Notes: a model not told the origin generated them from the sequence alone. A stretch of DNA of 21,004 nucleotides from Thermoplasmatota archaeon (GCA_022848805.1 JAJISI010000003.1:15903-36906); one strand, 5' to 3'. Counted from the stretch's first letter, positions 7,203 through 15,563 are shown. Numbers and translations: made by a program.

Positions 7203-8240
7203 ATGGTCGCACTGAAGCGCACGCCTGTCGCAGATGGCCTTTGCATGCCCGCCGAATGGGCTCCTCACCGGAGCACTCTGGTCTCCTGGCCCTGCAGGGA
7301 GAAGTCGTGGAGAGGGCATATCGCTGGAGCTAGGAGTGAATACGCGGAGGTAATCAAGGCTATCCAGAGGTTCGAGCCAGTCCATGTCCTAACGTCTCCA
7401 CCAACGCTGGCAGAGGCAAGGGCCGTGCTACCAGAAGGCTCCGAGCTGACCCCGATCGACCTGGACGACTCATGGATCAGGGACAACGGTCCCATATTCG
7501 TGTCATCTCCCAGCGGGGATGTCGCCATGGTGGACTTCCGATTCAACGCGTGGGGCTCGAAGTCGCCATATACCACGGACGATGCCGTTCCGAAATTCCT
7601 ATCCGATAAACTCGACATAAGGCGCTATCCCGCCCCGATGGTCCTCGAGGGGGGGTCCATCTCTGTAGATGGAGAGGGCACACTGCTCACGACCGAGCAG
7701 TGTCTGCTCAATGAGAACCGAAACGCTGCCATGTCTAGGGTAGAAATCGAAGCCGATCTGAAGGACTTCCTGGGTGTCAAGAAGATAATCTGGCTCGATC
7801 AAGGACAGGCCGACGATGTCACAGATGGCCATATCGACGGTGTGGCCTGCTTCTGTTCCCCGGGAAAGGTCATGATTGCCCGAACGAAGGACGTTCATGA
7901 CCCGAATCACGATCCCTTGGAGGAGAACCGGGCCAGATTGGAGACCGAGACAGACGCGAAAGGGCGGTCAATAGAAGTGATTGATATTGTGCAGCCCAGA
8001 CCGAGAGAGTATGAGGGGCTGGCCATCACCCCAGGATACATCAACCATTACATCGTGAATGGCGGAGTGATCGCACCTGAGTTCGGGATTCCGGAAGACT
8101 CCCTCGCCATCGACACCCTCAGATCGATATATTCCGACCGTGAGGTCGTTAGCGTACACGTCGGGCATATCGAGATAGGCGGTGGTGGGATTCACTGCAT
8201 TACTCAACAGGTCCCTAACGGTCCTTTCCTCAGCAGATGA
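7203..8240 (+). CDS. aguA: Agmatine deiminase (agmatine iminohydrolase)
   Basis: A 345-residue cytoplasmic enzyme of the guanidino-modifying superfamily. It hydrolyses agmatine to N-carbamoylputrescine and ammonia in polyamine metabolism. Visible marks are MPAEWAPHRSTLVSWP near the start, DDSWIRDNGPIFV with Asp94, the FNAWGSK segment, VLEGGSISVDGEGTLLTTEQCLLN, DGHIDGVACF with catalytic His210, and GGGGIHCITQQVP with the nucleophile Cys332. The full set of expected active-site residues is present and the length is normal. GGAGGA at 7192-7197 lies 5 bases before the ATG. N-carbamoylputrescine amidase (AguB), the usual next step, is not in the window. Peptidyl-arginine deiminase of the same superfamily is the main alternative, but the motifs and length fit the agmatine branch. 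Confidence 0.92.
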   Translation: MVALKRTPVADGLCMPAEWAPHRSTLVSWPCREKSWRGHIAGARSEYAEVIKAIQRFEPVHVLTSPPTLAEARAVLPEGSELTPIDLDDSWIRDNGPIFVSSPSGDVAMVDFRFNAWGSKSPYTTDDAVPKFLSDKLDIRRYPAPMVLEGGSISVDGEGTLLTTEQCLLNENRNAAMSRVEIEADLKDFLGVKKIIWLDQGQADDVTDGHIDGVACFCSPGKVMIARTKDVHDPNHDPLEENRARLETETDAKGRSIEVIDIVQPRPREYEGLAITPGYINHYIVNGGVIAPEFGIPEDSLAIDTLRSIYSDREVVSVHVGHIEIGGGGIHCITQQVPNGPFLSR

Positions 8241-8262
8241 TTATGAAAATCCGCAGATTCTA

Positions 8263-8283
8263 TTCCGGACACCGGTCTCGGAA
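8263..8283. terminator. Possible bidirectional hairpin between convergent genes
   Basis: TTCCG-GAC-accg-GTC-t-CGGAA can fold into an eight-pair stem with one bulge and a four-base loop, in the 82-base gap between the ends of the agmatine deiminase and the four-helix protein genes. Archaeal termination relies mostly on T-tracts, and none follows directly. It may be a transcript-end stabiliser rather than a true terminator. Confidence 0.35.
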
Positions 8284-8322
8284 AGGGGCATCCTATAAGG
8301 ACTCTGTGATATGGATAGGGCT

Positions 8323-8775
8323 TCACGGTCTAATCCTGGAGAACACCTGCGAGGTCTCATCCGTCTCGCACGACTCCCGCAGAACTTGTCCTAGGATCAC
8401 GCCGATTATCCCTCCGAGGAAGAACAGCATCACGAGTATTACTGACATGTTGAGGAAGAATAGCACGTATTGACCCGGGAATATGACGCTGAAGTCGTAG
8501 AAGAGGAAGGGGGCGGAGTAGGCGATTACAGCGAGTATGTATCCGGTGAGCACGTACACGACGACCGTCACCGCCGCGATGTCCGTCCTCCTCGTCATGT
8601 AGCCCGCGGGCATGCCGAACAGGATCGACAGGAGGAACGCGACTAGCAGGTTCTTTTGGAGAGACGGGGTCGAAATGTTCGGGAAGACGAAATCGAAGGT
8701 CATGAAGGCGATGGCAGGGGCGGCGATCAGCGAAAGGACGAGAATCCTTATCCAATCGTCCAACCGGATCTTCAT
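8323..8775 (-). CDS. Four-helix integral membrane protein of unknown function (transporter-operon end)
   Basis: A 150-residue hydrophobic protein with four predicted membrane helices at about 9-30, 41-60, 66-90 and 103-130, short loops, a basic MTRRTD turn after helix 2, and a polar C-terminal tail. I do not recognise a family. Its ATG overlaps the stop of the upstream LEA14-like gene as ATGA, so the two are translationally coupled and probably work as a pair. It is the last gene of the run that starts at oppB, which suggests an accessory membrane subunit for the peptide transporter. The alternative is an unrelated passenger of the operon. Confidence 0.7.
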   Translation of the reverse strand: MKIRLDDWIRILVLSLIAAPAIAFMTFDFVFPNISTPSLQKNLLVAFLLSILFGMPAGYMTRRTDIAAVTVVVYVLTGYILAVIAYSAPFLFYDFSVIFPGQYVLFFLNMSVILVMLFFLGGIIGVILGQVLRESCETDETSQVFSRIRP

Positions 8776-9374
8776 AGATACAGTCCTCCCAGGTACTTCC
8801 TCTCGATCTTGACTAGCTCGTTAAGATATGACAGCGCGGAGTACTGATAATCGTGGTCGAAATCGGAGATCCAAGCTACGACCCTAAAGTCGTGTACGTA
8901 AGGGATGGTTTCCAACGTCAACTCCGACCCTTGCGAGGCGGAGTGGTTGATGTATCCGTTCAGGCTCGCAATCTTTTCCTGATTGACCACGAACGCCTCG
9001 AACTCGATCGTCATCGCTTCGTGCGCTCGCAGGACGGAGTACTCGGCAGAGACGCCGAACTGGCTGATCAGCGGGATGTAGGTCGTGTCTACCTCGGATA
9101 CGTTGTAGACCTTCACGTTCCAGCTGAGGCTGGAAATCACCAACTCCTGCCTGGACGGATTGTCAAATACTATCGTTAGGGACATTGCGAGTGATCCGTT
9201 GGTGAGGAGCTCTATCGTCTCGACGGCATCCCTGAGCTCGACCTCCTGCCTGGTGTCCATCACGGTCACGTATGTCGCCGCGGATGAGATCAGCGCCGCC
9301 GAGAAGAACACTGATGCCGCGACGGAGAGAGTCGCGACGAACCATCTCTGACGGAGGTCATCCTTCACGCCCAA
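8772..9374 (-). CDS. Membrane-anchored protein with LEA14/WHy-like domain
   Basis: A 200-residue protein with one N-terminal membrane helix (about 12-34) and an extracytoplasmic remainder. Residues about 60-170 show the pattern of LEA14/WHy beta-sandwiches: SLAMSLTIVFDNPSRQELVI followed by SSLSWNVKVYN, with the DNP turn typical of that fold. The family assignment is by eye. The likely start is the TTG at 9374, with GGTGA six bases upstream; a GTG six bases further in is possible. It begins 35 bases after the OppF stop and overlaps the next gene by ATGA, so it appears to be part of the peptide-transporter operon. A role as surface or scaffold subunit is inference. Confidence 0.65.
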   Translation of the reverse strand: MGVKDDLRQRWFVATLSVAASVFFSAALISSAATYVTVMDTRQEVELRDAVETIELLTNGSLAMSLTIVFDNPSRQELVISSLSWNVKVYNVSEVDTTYIPLISQFGVSAEYSVLRAHEAMTIEFEAFVVNQEKIASLNGYINHSASQGSELTLETIPYVHDFRVVAWISDFDHDYQYSALSYLNELVKIERKYLGGLYL

Positions 9375-9409
9375 CTCGTCTCACCTTCCCGGGACACGGC
9401 CGTGGCAGT

Positions 9410-11260
9410 CTATGCTGCTCCACCCCTGAACAGATAGCACGCGACCATGTGTCCTCCACCCCCATCGTACAGGGGCGGGTCCTCTGTCTTGATGAATCTG
9501 ACCGCTACCACTCTCTGGGTCGCCTTCTTCTGCTTCTTAACGGTTATCCCGCTCACCATATTGGCGACATTTTCACCGCCTCCGCCTTCCGCGGAAAAAT
9601 AGTGTCTGAGCGTAGACTCGAGCCTGGTCCAGTTGTCCTCAGGACCCATGATTTTGATTCTCACTTTCCTGCCCTTCGTCTTGACCGGGAACAGGTGTGT
9701 CGACAGCCCCTCCTCGCTGGCGACACATCTCTCGACATGCTTAGCCACGTCATTGGCCACCCCGGTCGCTGGTTCCTTGGCGTCACCGCAAGTGACGACG
9801 ACGGCCGTTCTCGTAGAGTCCGGCGAGATGTTCCTGACCCCCTTGAACTCCGGATGATTCCTTCGCCTGTGGTATCGGATGTAATCCTCCAGGAACGATT
9901 CGACCACCTTCATGTTCTGATTACTATCACCCACCGATACGGTCAAACGGTTCCCCTCCTGCTTCATGTCGGAGATGATACCGTGCATCGGATGGCCGAC
10001 CTCTTTGTAGGCTACCGTTGACTCGATCTGGGCGAAAAGCTCGCATGCGAGCTCTTCTGCGGACATCCTCGACGGCCTGCATCTCATCTCGATGAACCTG
10101 TCCGTCAGAGTCGAGTCGATCGCCTCGACAGCCTCAACGATGGGATGCTGTCCCCTGGACCTGTCGAGCAGGTTCCTGATCGAGTCGATGACCGCCTGCG
10201 CGTCCGCGGCGTCCTTGATCTTGATTTGGAGTATGAATCCGCCGGGCTCGAGCCCGTCGACGGCGTTCGCAAGGACGGCGTCACCTGTCAACCGATTCTC
10301 CTCCTCCAGCCAATCGATGAAATCGGCAGCCTGCCACCCGCAGTCCTTGAACGCCTTCGGACACCTCGGCCTGAACCTGCATCCGAGCGGCACGTTCGCA
10401 GCGCTGGGCACCTCGCCCTTGATCTGGATCCTTCCGTGTTTCGCCTCTGGGTCTGGTACGGGCACGGCCGAGATGAGCGCCTGCGTATAGGGGTGTTTCG
10501 ACTTGAAGATCACCTCGTCCGTCTCTCCGATCTCCACCACCCTCCCGAGATACATGACCGCGAGCCTGTCGCTAATGTAACGTGCGACGGCGATGTCGTG
10601 CGTGATGAAGAGATAGGGTATTCCGTACTTGTCCCTCAGGTCCAGCATGAGGTTCAGGACGCCTGCACGTATGGACACATCGAGCATCGATACAGGTTCG
10701 TCTGCGACTATCACCTTGGGCTTGACAACGAGCGCCCTGGCGATGGCCACCCTCTGCCGCTGCCCGCCGCTGAGCTCGTGCGGGAACCGGTTCAGGTGCT
10801 CCTTGGCGGGTGCCAGCCCCGCATCCTCGAGCGCCTGGACGACCATCTCGACCCTCTCCTCGCCCGTCTCCCCGATGTTGTGGTTCAGCAGGGGCTCACT
10901 TATAGTCTGGAGCACCGTCGTTCTCGGGTTGAGCGATTCATAGGGGTCCTGGAAGACCATCTGGATGTTCCTGCGGAACACCTTGATGTCCTGCCCTTCG
11001 AGGAGTGCGATGTCTCTCCCGAGGAAGAACACATAACCATCCGTCGGGTCTTCGAGCCTTGTGAGCAGCCTGCCGACCGTGGTCTTGCCACAGCCGCTCT
11101 CTCCCACGAGCCCGAGTATCTCCCCTGAGCGCAAGTCGAGGTTGACGCCATCTACGGCTCTGACGAAGGGGGTTTCCCCGCCGAATGATAGGAACCCCTT
11201 CTTGAGCTCGAAGTACTTCTTCAGGTTCCTGACCTTGATGATGACGTCCACTGGTGGCAA
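9410..11260 (-). CDS. oppF: Peptide ABC transporter ATPase OppF with a ~280-residue insertion in its C-terminal domain
   Basis: About 616 residues, against about 330 for the family. The ATPase part is complete: Walker A GESGCGKT (53-60), Q-loop QDPYESLNP, signature LSGGQRQR (163-170), Walker B VIVADEP (183-189) and H-loop His221. The usual oligopeptide-ATPase tail begins normally with GCRFRPRCPKAFKDCG (Cys294, 300, 307), which in studied Dpp/Opp ATPases helps bind a [4Fe-4S] cluster. It is then broken by about 280 residues before resuming as DPPLYDGGGGHMVACYLF with the fourth Cys, 608. The insert alternates strands and helices (e.g. GFILQIKIK, RTAVVVTCG, GRKVRIKIMG) and may hold ferredoxin-like alpha/beta units; no family was recognised. 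The TTG at 11260 is favoured by GGAGGAGGGAG overlapping the end of oppD; a GTG at 11251 would give 613 residues. Confidence 0.85.
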   Translation of the reverse strand: MPPVDVIIKVRNLKKYFELKKGFLSFGGETPFVRAVDGVNLDLRSGEILGLVGESGCGKTTVGRLLTRLEDPTDGYVFFLGRDIALLEGQDIKVFRRNIQMVFQDPYESLNPRTTVLQTISEPLLNHNIGETGEERVEMVVQALEDAGLAPAKEHLNRFPHELSGGQRQRVAIARALVVKPKVIVADEPVSMLDVSIRAGVLNLMLDLRDKYGIPYLFITHDIAVARYISDRLAVMYLGRVVEIGETDEVIFKSKHPYTQALISAVPVPDPEAKHGRIQIKGEVPSAANVPLGCRFRPRCPKAFKDCGWQAADFIDWLEEENRLTGDAVLANAVDGLEPGGFILQIKIKDAADAQAVIDSIRNLLDRSRGQHPIVEAVEAIDSTLTDRFIEMRCRPSRMSAEELACELFAQIESTVAYKEVGHPMHGIISDMKQEGNRLTVSVGDSNQNMKVVESFLEDYIRYHRRRNHPEFKGVRNISPDSTRTAVVVTCGDAKEPATGVANDVAKHVERCVASEEGLSTHLFPVKTKGRKVRIKIMGPEDNWTRLESTLRHYFSAEGGGGENVANMVSGITVKKQKKATQRVVAVRFIKTEDPPLYDGGGGHMVACYLFRGGAA

Positions 11261-11262
11261 GT

Positions 11263-12276
11263 CTACTCCCTCCTCCGGAGCTCGTCCCAAAGCTCCTTCG
11301 CATAGTGGCAGTAGGATATGTGCCCTAGCTCCACCTCTACTCCCTTGGGTCGCCCCTCCTGACAAGCCTGCCTGGCGTACTGGCACCGAGGATGGAACGG
11401 ACAGCCGCTCGGGGGCTTCACGAGGTCCGGTGGGAACCCGGGGATTGATATGAGCCGTTTCTTCTTCCCTTTGATGGACGGGAACGAGCCGAGGAGCCCA
11501 GCTGTGTACGGATGGGCAGTGTTCTTGAAGACCTGCGTGGTCTCACCGACCTCCATCATGAGCCCCGCATACATGACGCCTATCTTGTCCGAGACCTCTG
11601 CGACCACAGATACGTCGTGAGTGATGATCATCATGGCCATCTTGAGCTGCTCCTGTAGCCTGAGCATCTCCGCCAAGATCCTGTCCTGGGTTATGACATC
11701 CAGGGCCGTCGTGGGCTCATCCGCTATGACGAACGACGGGTTCAGCGCCAATGCGAGCGCTATCATGGCTCTCTGCTTCATCCCGCCAGAGAACTCGTGT
11801 GGGTAGTTGTCGATCCTGTCAGGAGTTATGCCGACGAATTCGAACAACTCTTTGACTCTCTCGCGTGCCTCGTCATCGCTGACATCTTTGTGCAGCGTAA
11901 TCGCCTCGATGATTTGGTCTCCGACCTTGAAGACGGGGTTGAAGGCGTTCATGGCGCCCTGGAATATCATCGATATCTCCGTCCAGCGGATCTCCCGTAT
12001 CTTCTCGTTGTAATCGTCCAGTCTTCCGTCGGGGCGCATCGACAGCTTCAGAAGGTCCCTTCCTTTGAAGAAGATTTTCCCTCCCTTGATGTATCCGTTG
12101 GTGGGGAGGAGCTGCGTTATGGCGTACGCCACTGTCGTCTTGCCGCAGCCGCTTTCCCCAACCAATCCCATCGTCTCCCCCGAGTTGATTGTGAAGCTGA
12201 CGCCGTCGACGGCCTTGACCCAGCCGTCTTCTATCTCGAAATGGACCTTGAGGTTCTTTACTTCGAGCAGGGCCAT
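11263..12276 (-). CDS. oppD: Peptide ABC transporter ATPase OppD
   Basis: A 337-residue nucleotide-binding subunit of normal family length. Walker A GESGCGKT is at 40-47, Q-loop IFQGAMNAFNP at about 104-114, signature FSGGMKQRA at 162-170, Walker B FVIADEP at 182-188, and H-loop His220. The C-terminal oligopeptide-ATPase domain has GCPFHPRC (Cys292, 298), QAC (Cys305) and SYCHYA (Cys323), the intact four-cysteine set known to hold a [4Fe-4S] cluster in characterised Dpp/Opp ATPases. It contrasts with OppF next door, where the same domain is interrupted. The ATG follows AGGAGGAGA by about 8 bases; oppC ends 4 bases before it. It should pair with OppF under the OppB/OppC permeases to power peptide import. 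Confidence 0.93.
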   Translation of the reverse strand: MALLEVKNLKVHFEIEDGWVKAVDGVSFTINSGETMGLVGESGCGKTTVAYAITQLLPTNGYIKGGKIFFKGRDLLKLSMRPDGRLDDYNEKIREIRWTEISMIFQGAMNAFNPVFKVGDQIIEAITLHKDVSDDEARERVKELFEFVGITPDRIDNYPHEFSGGMKQRAMIALALALNPSFVIADEPTTALDVITQDRILAEMLRLQEQLKMAMMIITHDVSVVAEVSDKIGVMYAGLMMEVGETTQVFKNTAHPYTAGLLGSFPSIKGKKKRLISIPGFPPDLVKPPSGCPFHPRCQYARQACQEGRPKGVEVELGHISYCHYAKELWDELRRRE

Positions 12277-12280
12277 GGTA

Positions 12281-14539
12281 TTATCTCCTCCTGAGGCGTG
12301 GGTTCACGACCTCATCGAACGCCCTTCCTATCAGGTAGAACGCGAGCGACAGCAGGGTGATAGCGATGCCCGGAGGCAGGAGCCACCAGGGCGCGTCGAG
12401 CGTGTGCCCGCTGATCCGCAGGTACTGTAGCATCATACCCCAGGTGATTGCGTCGGGGTCCCCGAACCCGAGGAACGCGAGGATGGCTTCGGTCACGATC
12501 GCACCGCTAATCATGAAAGTCATGTATAGGAATGCGAAGGGGAGCACGTTCGGGCCGATGTGCCTGAATATGAGCCTCATGTCCGATGCTCCAGAGACTG
12601 TGGCGGCATCGACGAACGCCCTTTTGCGCGTGGAGAGCGTCACGGACCTGATCACCCTCGCGATGCCCGCCCAGGATAAGATGGCGAATATGATGATGAT
12701 GTTGAACAGCGAGGGTCCGAAGACAGCCGCGAAGAGTAGCATTATGACGAGGTACGGCAGGCTCAGCATGACATCGGTCGCCCGCATAAGTAGCTCTCCC
12801 ACCAGGCCGGAGTAGAACCCTGCGACGAGCCCGACGACGGTGCCAATAACCACAGAGAAGAACGCTGCTGTGATGCCAACCATCAGCTCCGCCCGAGTGC
12901 CGAACATCACCTGGGTGAGGATGTCATGTCCCTCGTAGTCCGTGCCGAGCGGATAGTAGTTGCCGGACGGGTACGTGCCCGGTGGCAGGGGAGCAACGTT
13001 CACCCCAGTGAGCGTCTCTACGAAGAGCGAGTTGTCCTCCGTTATCACTCCGAAGTAATTGCCAGTCCTCGAGTCTTCGATGTAGATGTTCCCGAGGAAC
13101 GCCACAGGCGTGACCGCCCCGCCTCTAGGAGCGCTGAAGGTGGCATTGACCTTCATCTCGTTCGTGATCAGGTATATCGTCCCCTTGTCGGTGCTGAAAA
13201 CGAATCGATACTGGCCACTGACATACTGTGGCGGGCTGTTGAGGTATCCGTCCACTGTCGAGAAAAGCGTGTTGTTGCCTCCGACCCTGCCTGTCTTCGG
13301 GTCGAGACCCGCAACGAGCCCCCGTTCGCCAGTCCTGCCCACTATGACGAGGTACTCCGGCGAGGAATGGAGCGAAGATATCTCGAAATCCCGGATGCCC
13401 GGGAGTATCGGCTTACTCGACCAAGTCACGTTGCCCGTGAGCCTGTCATAGGCAATGACCCGTCCATCGGTCGTCGCCACGGAAATGGATTCCTTGCCGA
13501 TAGCCGTGGTAGGCATGTGCGGGTACTGGAAGATGATCATGTCGTCGCCAACCAATGGCTCGAACGCCTCATCCTCGACGGAATAGTCGCTCTCCCATCT
13601 GAGCGCGTCTATGGTGATGTTTTCAACCTTTCCCGTGAGCGGGGATTTCGTGACGTTGAGGTCATATGCCCTCAAGCCAATGTCAGTGGGCACGATGAGC
13701 ATGCTCCCGTTGGCGAAGTCTCCGTCGACCACCAGTGGGTTGCCCACGATGGTTGCGTTAGATATCGTCAGGGCGTTCGTGAAGGTGACTCCCTCCAGAC
13801 CCGTTTCCGAAATGTCTGGCGGTCGCTTGTTTATCATCCAGACATTGTGATCGTCCGCGAATGCAAGGGCAAGCCTGCCGACCTGATAGAGCGGAGAGTA
13901 ACCATTCCACAGGTTGGATCGGTACAGTGGAACGAACGGTATCTCGTGCTCCCGAACGTACAGGAAGTCATAGGTGTATTCGTACAAAGTTGCCGATTGG
14001 TTGTCTCCTTCACGGTCCGAATTGAGCACGAAGAAGAACGATTGATAGAAGTGAGTGTAGTCCAGATAGTCCGCTTCGGCGGGCAACTGCTCGGTCGATG
14101 GGACTCCGATCTCTATCCCAATCTCCTCCGTCTCCTCACTGATGCCGAAAGAGGTGGGATATATGGTCACCGTACCCTCCTCCGAGTAGATCATCACCCT
14201 CTCCAGCGGCCTGTCCTTGATGGAAGAAGTCAGGCCAAGAACCTCCGTCCAGTTGCTATCAGGGGGTAGGTCTCTGAACGCGTAGTCCGCTATGAACGTG
14301 TCAACCGCGGGCGCCTTGAACTCCGCATCATAGGGCGCGGTCCAAGGTGCCGTGATGGCGATGATCAGAAACCCGAACACGATGCCCATGCCGGTCAAAC
14401 CAGTCAACGATCTACGATAGATCTTCCACGTGCCCGCCAGTGCTATCGCGATCCTCCTCGCCGTCTTTATGCCGGTCTCCTGGAGTTCCCTCGCATCGGG
14501 TCTCTTCTGTTGTTCTTTCGCCTCGGTTTCCTCTTTCAA
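12281..14539 (-). CDS. oppC: Peptide ABC transporter permease OppC with a large extracytoplasmic beta-propeller-like insertion
   Basis: A 752-residue protein, more than twice the usual 300 or so. Residues 1-45 are cytoplasmic and TM1 spans about 46-65. The family motif YPLGTDYEGHDILTQVMFG, usually 40-60 residues after TM1, appears only at about 529-547. The permease core then follows normally, with five further helices and the EAA loop DAATVSGASDMRLIFRHI. The intervening 450 or so residues lie outside the membrane, have many Asn-X-Ser/Thr sequons, and show repeats of the PQQ/WD-like beta-propeller type: TTDGRVIAYDRLTGNVTWSS, GLVAGLDPKTGRV, STDKGTIYLIT, EDNSLFVETLTG. The start is a TTG overlapping the oppB stop (TTGA) with GAGGGTG 6 bases upstream. 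The permease call is firm; the propeller reading is by eye. Confidence 0.88.
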   Translation of the reverse strand: MKEETEAKEQQKRPDARELQETGIKTARRIAIALAGTWKIYRRSLTGLTGMGIVFGFLIIAITAPWTAPYDAEFKAPAVDTFIADYAFRDLPPDSNWTEVLGLTSSIKDRPLERVMIYSEEGTVTIYPTSFGISEETEEIGIEIGVPSTEQLPAEADYLDYTHFYQSFFFVLNSDREGDNQSATLYEYTYDFLYVREHEIPFVPLYRSNLWNGYSPLYQVGRLALAFADDHNVWMINKRPPDISETGLEGVTFTNALTISNATIVGNPLVVDGDFANGSMLIVPTDIGLRAYDLNVTKSPLTGKVENITIDALRWESDYSVEDEAFEPLVGDDMIIFQYPHMPTTAIGKESISVATTDGRVIAYDRLTGNVTWSSKPILPGIRDFEISSLHSSPEYLVIVGRTGERGLVAGLDPKTGRVGGNNTLFSTVDGYLNSPPQYVSGQYRFVFSTDKGTIYLITNEMKVNATFSAPRGGAVTPVAFLGNIYIEDSRTGNYFGVITEDNSLFVETLTGVNVAPLPPGTYPSGNYYPLGTDYEGHDILTQVMFGTRAELMVGITAAFFSVVIGTVVGLVAGFYSGLVGELLMRATDVMLSLPYLVIMLLFAAVFGPSLFNIIIIFAILSWAGIARVIRSVTLSTRKRAFVDAATVSGASDMRLIFRHIGPNVLPFAFLYMTFMISGAIVTEAILAFLGFGDPDAITWGMMLQYLRISGHTLDAPWWLLPPGIAITLLSLAFYLIGRAFDEVVNPRLRRR

Positions 14540-15498
14540 ATCCGCACCCTCGGGTCAAGGTATCCATATATCATGTCCGCGGCGAAGTTGCCGATCAGAA
14601 CCATCAAGGTTATTATGTAAAGCGTAGCCTGGGCCACGGGGAAGTCGAGTTGGTACAGTGAATTGATGTAGAGTGCTCCCATGCCAGGGAAGCTGAACAC
14701 GTTCTCGAGGACCACCGCACCCCCGATCGAGAATACGAATGCGATGACGAACGAAGTAACCACGGGCAGCATGGCGTTCCTAGCGCCATGCTTGAACAAC
14801 ACCTTCCTCTCGGACAGTCCGATTGCCTTGGCCGTTACCATGTAGTTCTCGCCTATCACGTCGAGCATGGCGGTCCTCATGAGCAGGACGGTTCCAGCCA
14901 GCGAGAGGAGGAGAAGCACTATCATAGGCAGACTCACATGCCAGAGGATGCTCAGAAGATATGGTAGGTTGTCCGTGGGATCATACCATCCTGTGAGCGG
15001 GAACCAGTTGAGCTCGGACGCGAACACAACCAGGAATATCAGGCCAATCCAGAACGACGGCATGTTGTAGAACACGAGGCTGATGACCACCGAGCTGCCG
15101 TCGAGGATTCCGCCGCGTCGCCATGCGATCAGAGCCCCGAGGTATATGCCTATGATGTATGCGAGTACCGTAGCGCCGCCGAACAGTAGCATCGTCCTAG
15201 GTATCCGTTCCTTTAGAATGTCCCAAACGGATTCCGCTTGGCTGAAGGATATCCCGAAATCGAATGTCAGCATGTTGACCATGTACATAGCATATCTGTC
15301 CAGGACGGGGCGGTCGTATCCGTAGAGATGCATCATGAACTCTATCTGGGAGGGTTGCATGTTCGGCGTCGTGGCGAGCAGGTCCTGGGGCTTGGCAGGC
15401 AGCGCCTCGAACATGATGAAAATCAGCGTCAGGATGATTAGCAACGTGATAAATGTCTGTATGCTGCGCACTGCCACATATCTCGTCATGCCTGCCAT
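14536..15498 (-). CDS. oppB: Peptide ABC transporter permease OppB
   Basis: A 320-residue permease of normal length with six membrane helices (about 14-31, 102-124, 138-160, 188-207, 243-265, 290-312). It shows the family's YGYDRPVLDRYAMYM and FDFGIS segments before TM2, the NMPSFWIGLI segment, and an EAA coupling loop around AKAIGLSERKVLFKHGARNA (223-242) that contacts the ATPases, then the FSFPGMGALY turn. With OppC it forms the translocation pore. The ATG at 15498 is preceded by AGGGG at 7 bases; a second Met three residues in is less well placed. It is the first gene of the second transcription unit, with its own TATA-like box upstream, and overlaps oppC by four bases. Unlike its partner OppC it carries no insertion. 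Confidence 0.93.
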   Translation of the reverse strand: MAGMTRYVAVRSIQTFITLLIILTLIFIMFEALPAKPQDLLATTPNMQPSQIEFMMHLYGYDRPVLDRYAMYMVNMLTFDFGISFSQAESVWDILKERIPRTMLLFGGATVLAYIIGIYLGALIAWRRGGILDGSSVVISLVFYNMPSFWIGLIFLVVFASELNWFPLTGWYDPTDNLPYLLSILWHVSLPMIVLLLLSLAGTVLLMRTAMLDVIGENYMVTAKAIGLSERKVLFKHGARNAMLPVVTSFVIAFVFSIGGAVVLENVFSFPGMGALYINSLYQLDFPVAQATLYIITLMVLIGNFAADMIYGYLDPRVRI

Positions 15499-15553
15499 CG
15501 CGGAGCCCCTCTTGACACGAATACGTTGCGCTGCAATATCATCGCGAATACCT

Positions 15554-15563
15554 GTATTAAAGG
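15554..15563 (-). promoter_or_regulatory. TATA-box promoter of oppBCDF and accessory genes
   Basis: On the minus strand CCTTTAATAC lies about 56-65 bases before the oppB ATG. Transcription from about 25 bases downstream would give a leader near 35 bases. The 194-base gap behind the binding-protein gene is large enough for separate control of binding protein and membrane/ATPase subunits. Confidence 0.5.

Noticed and set aside
10145..11128. 327-codon open frame antisense to oppF
   Set aside because: It lies wholly over conserved ATPase motifs on the other strand and shows no recognisable domain.
11261..11386. N-terminal extension of OppF to 11386
   Set aside because: It overlaps the conserved C-terminal cysteine domain of oppD and has no ATPase-like sequence; the ribosome site favours 11260.
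12926..14269. 447-codon open frame antisense to the OppC insertion
   Set aside because: Arg/Val-rich composition with no motif or ribosome site; it mirrors the codon bias of the opposite-strand gene.
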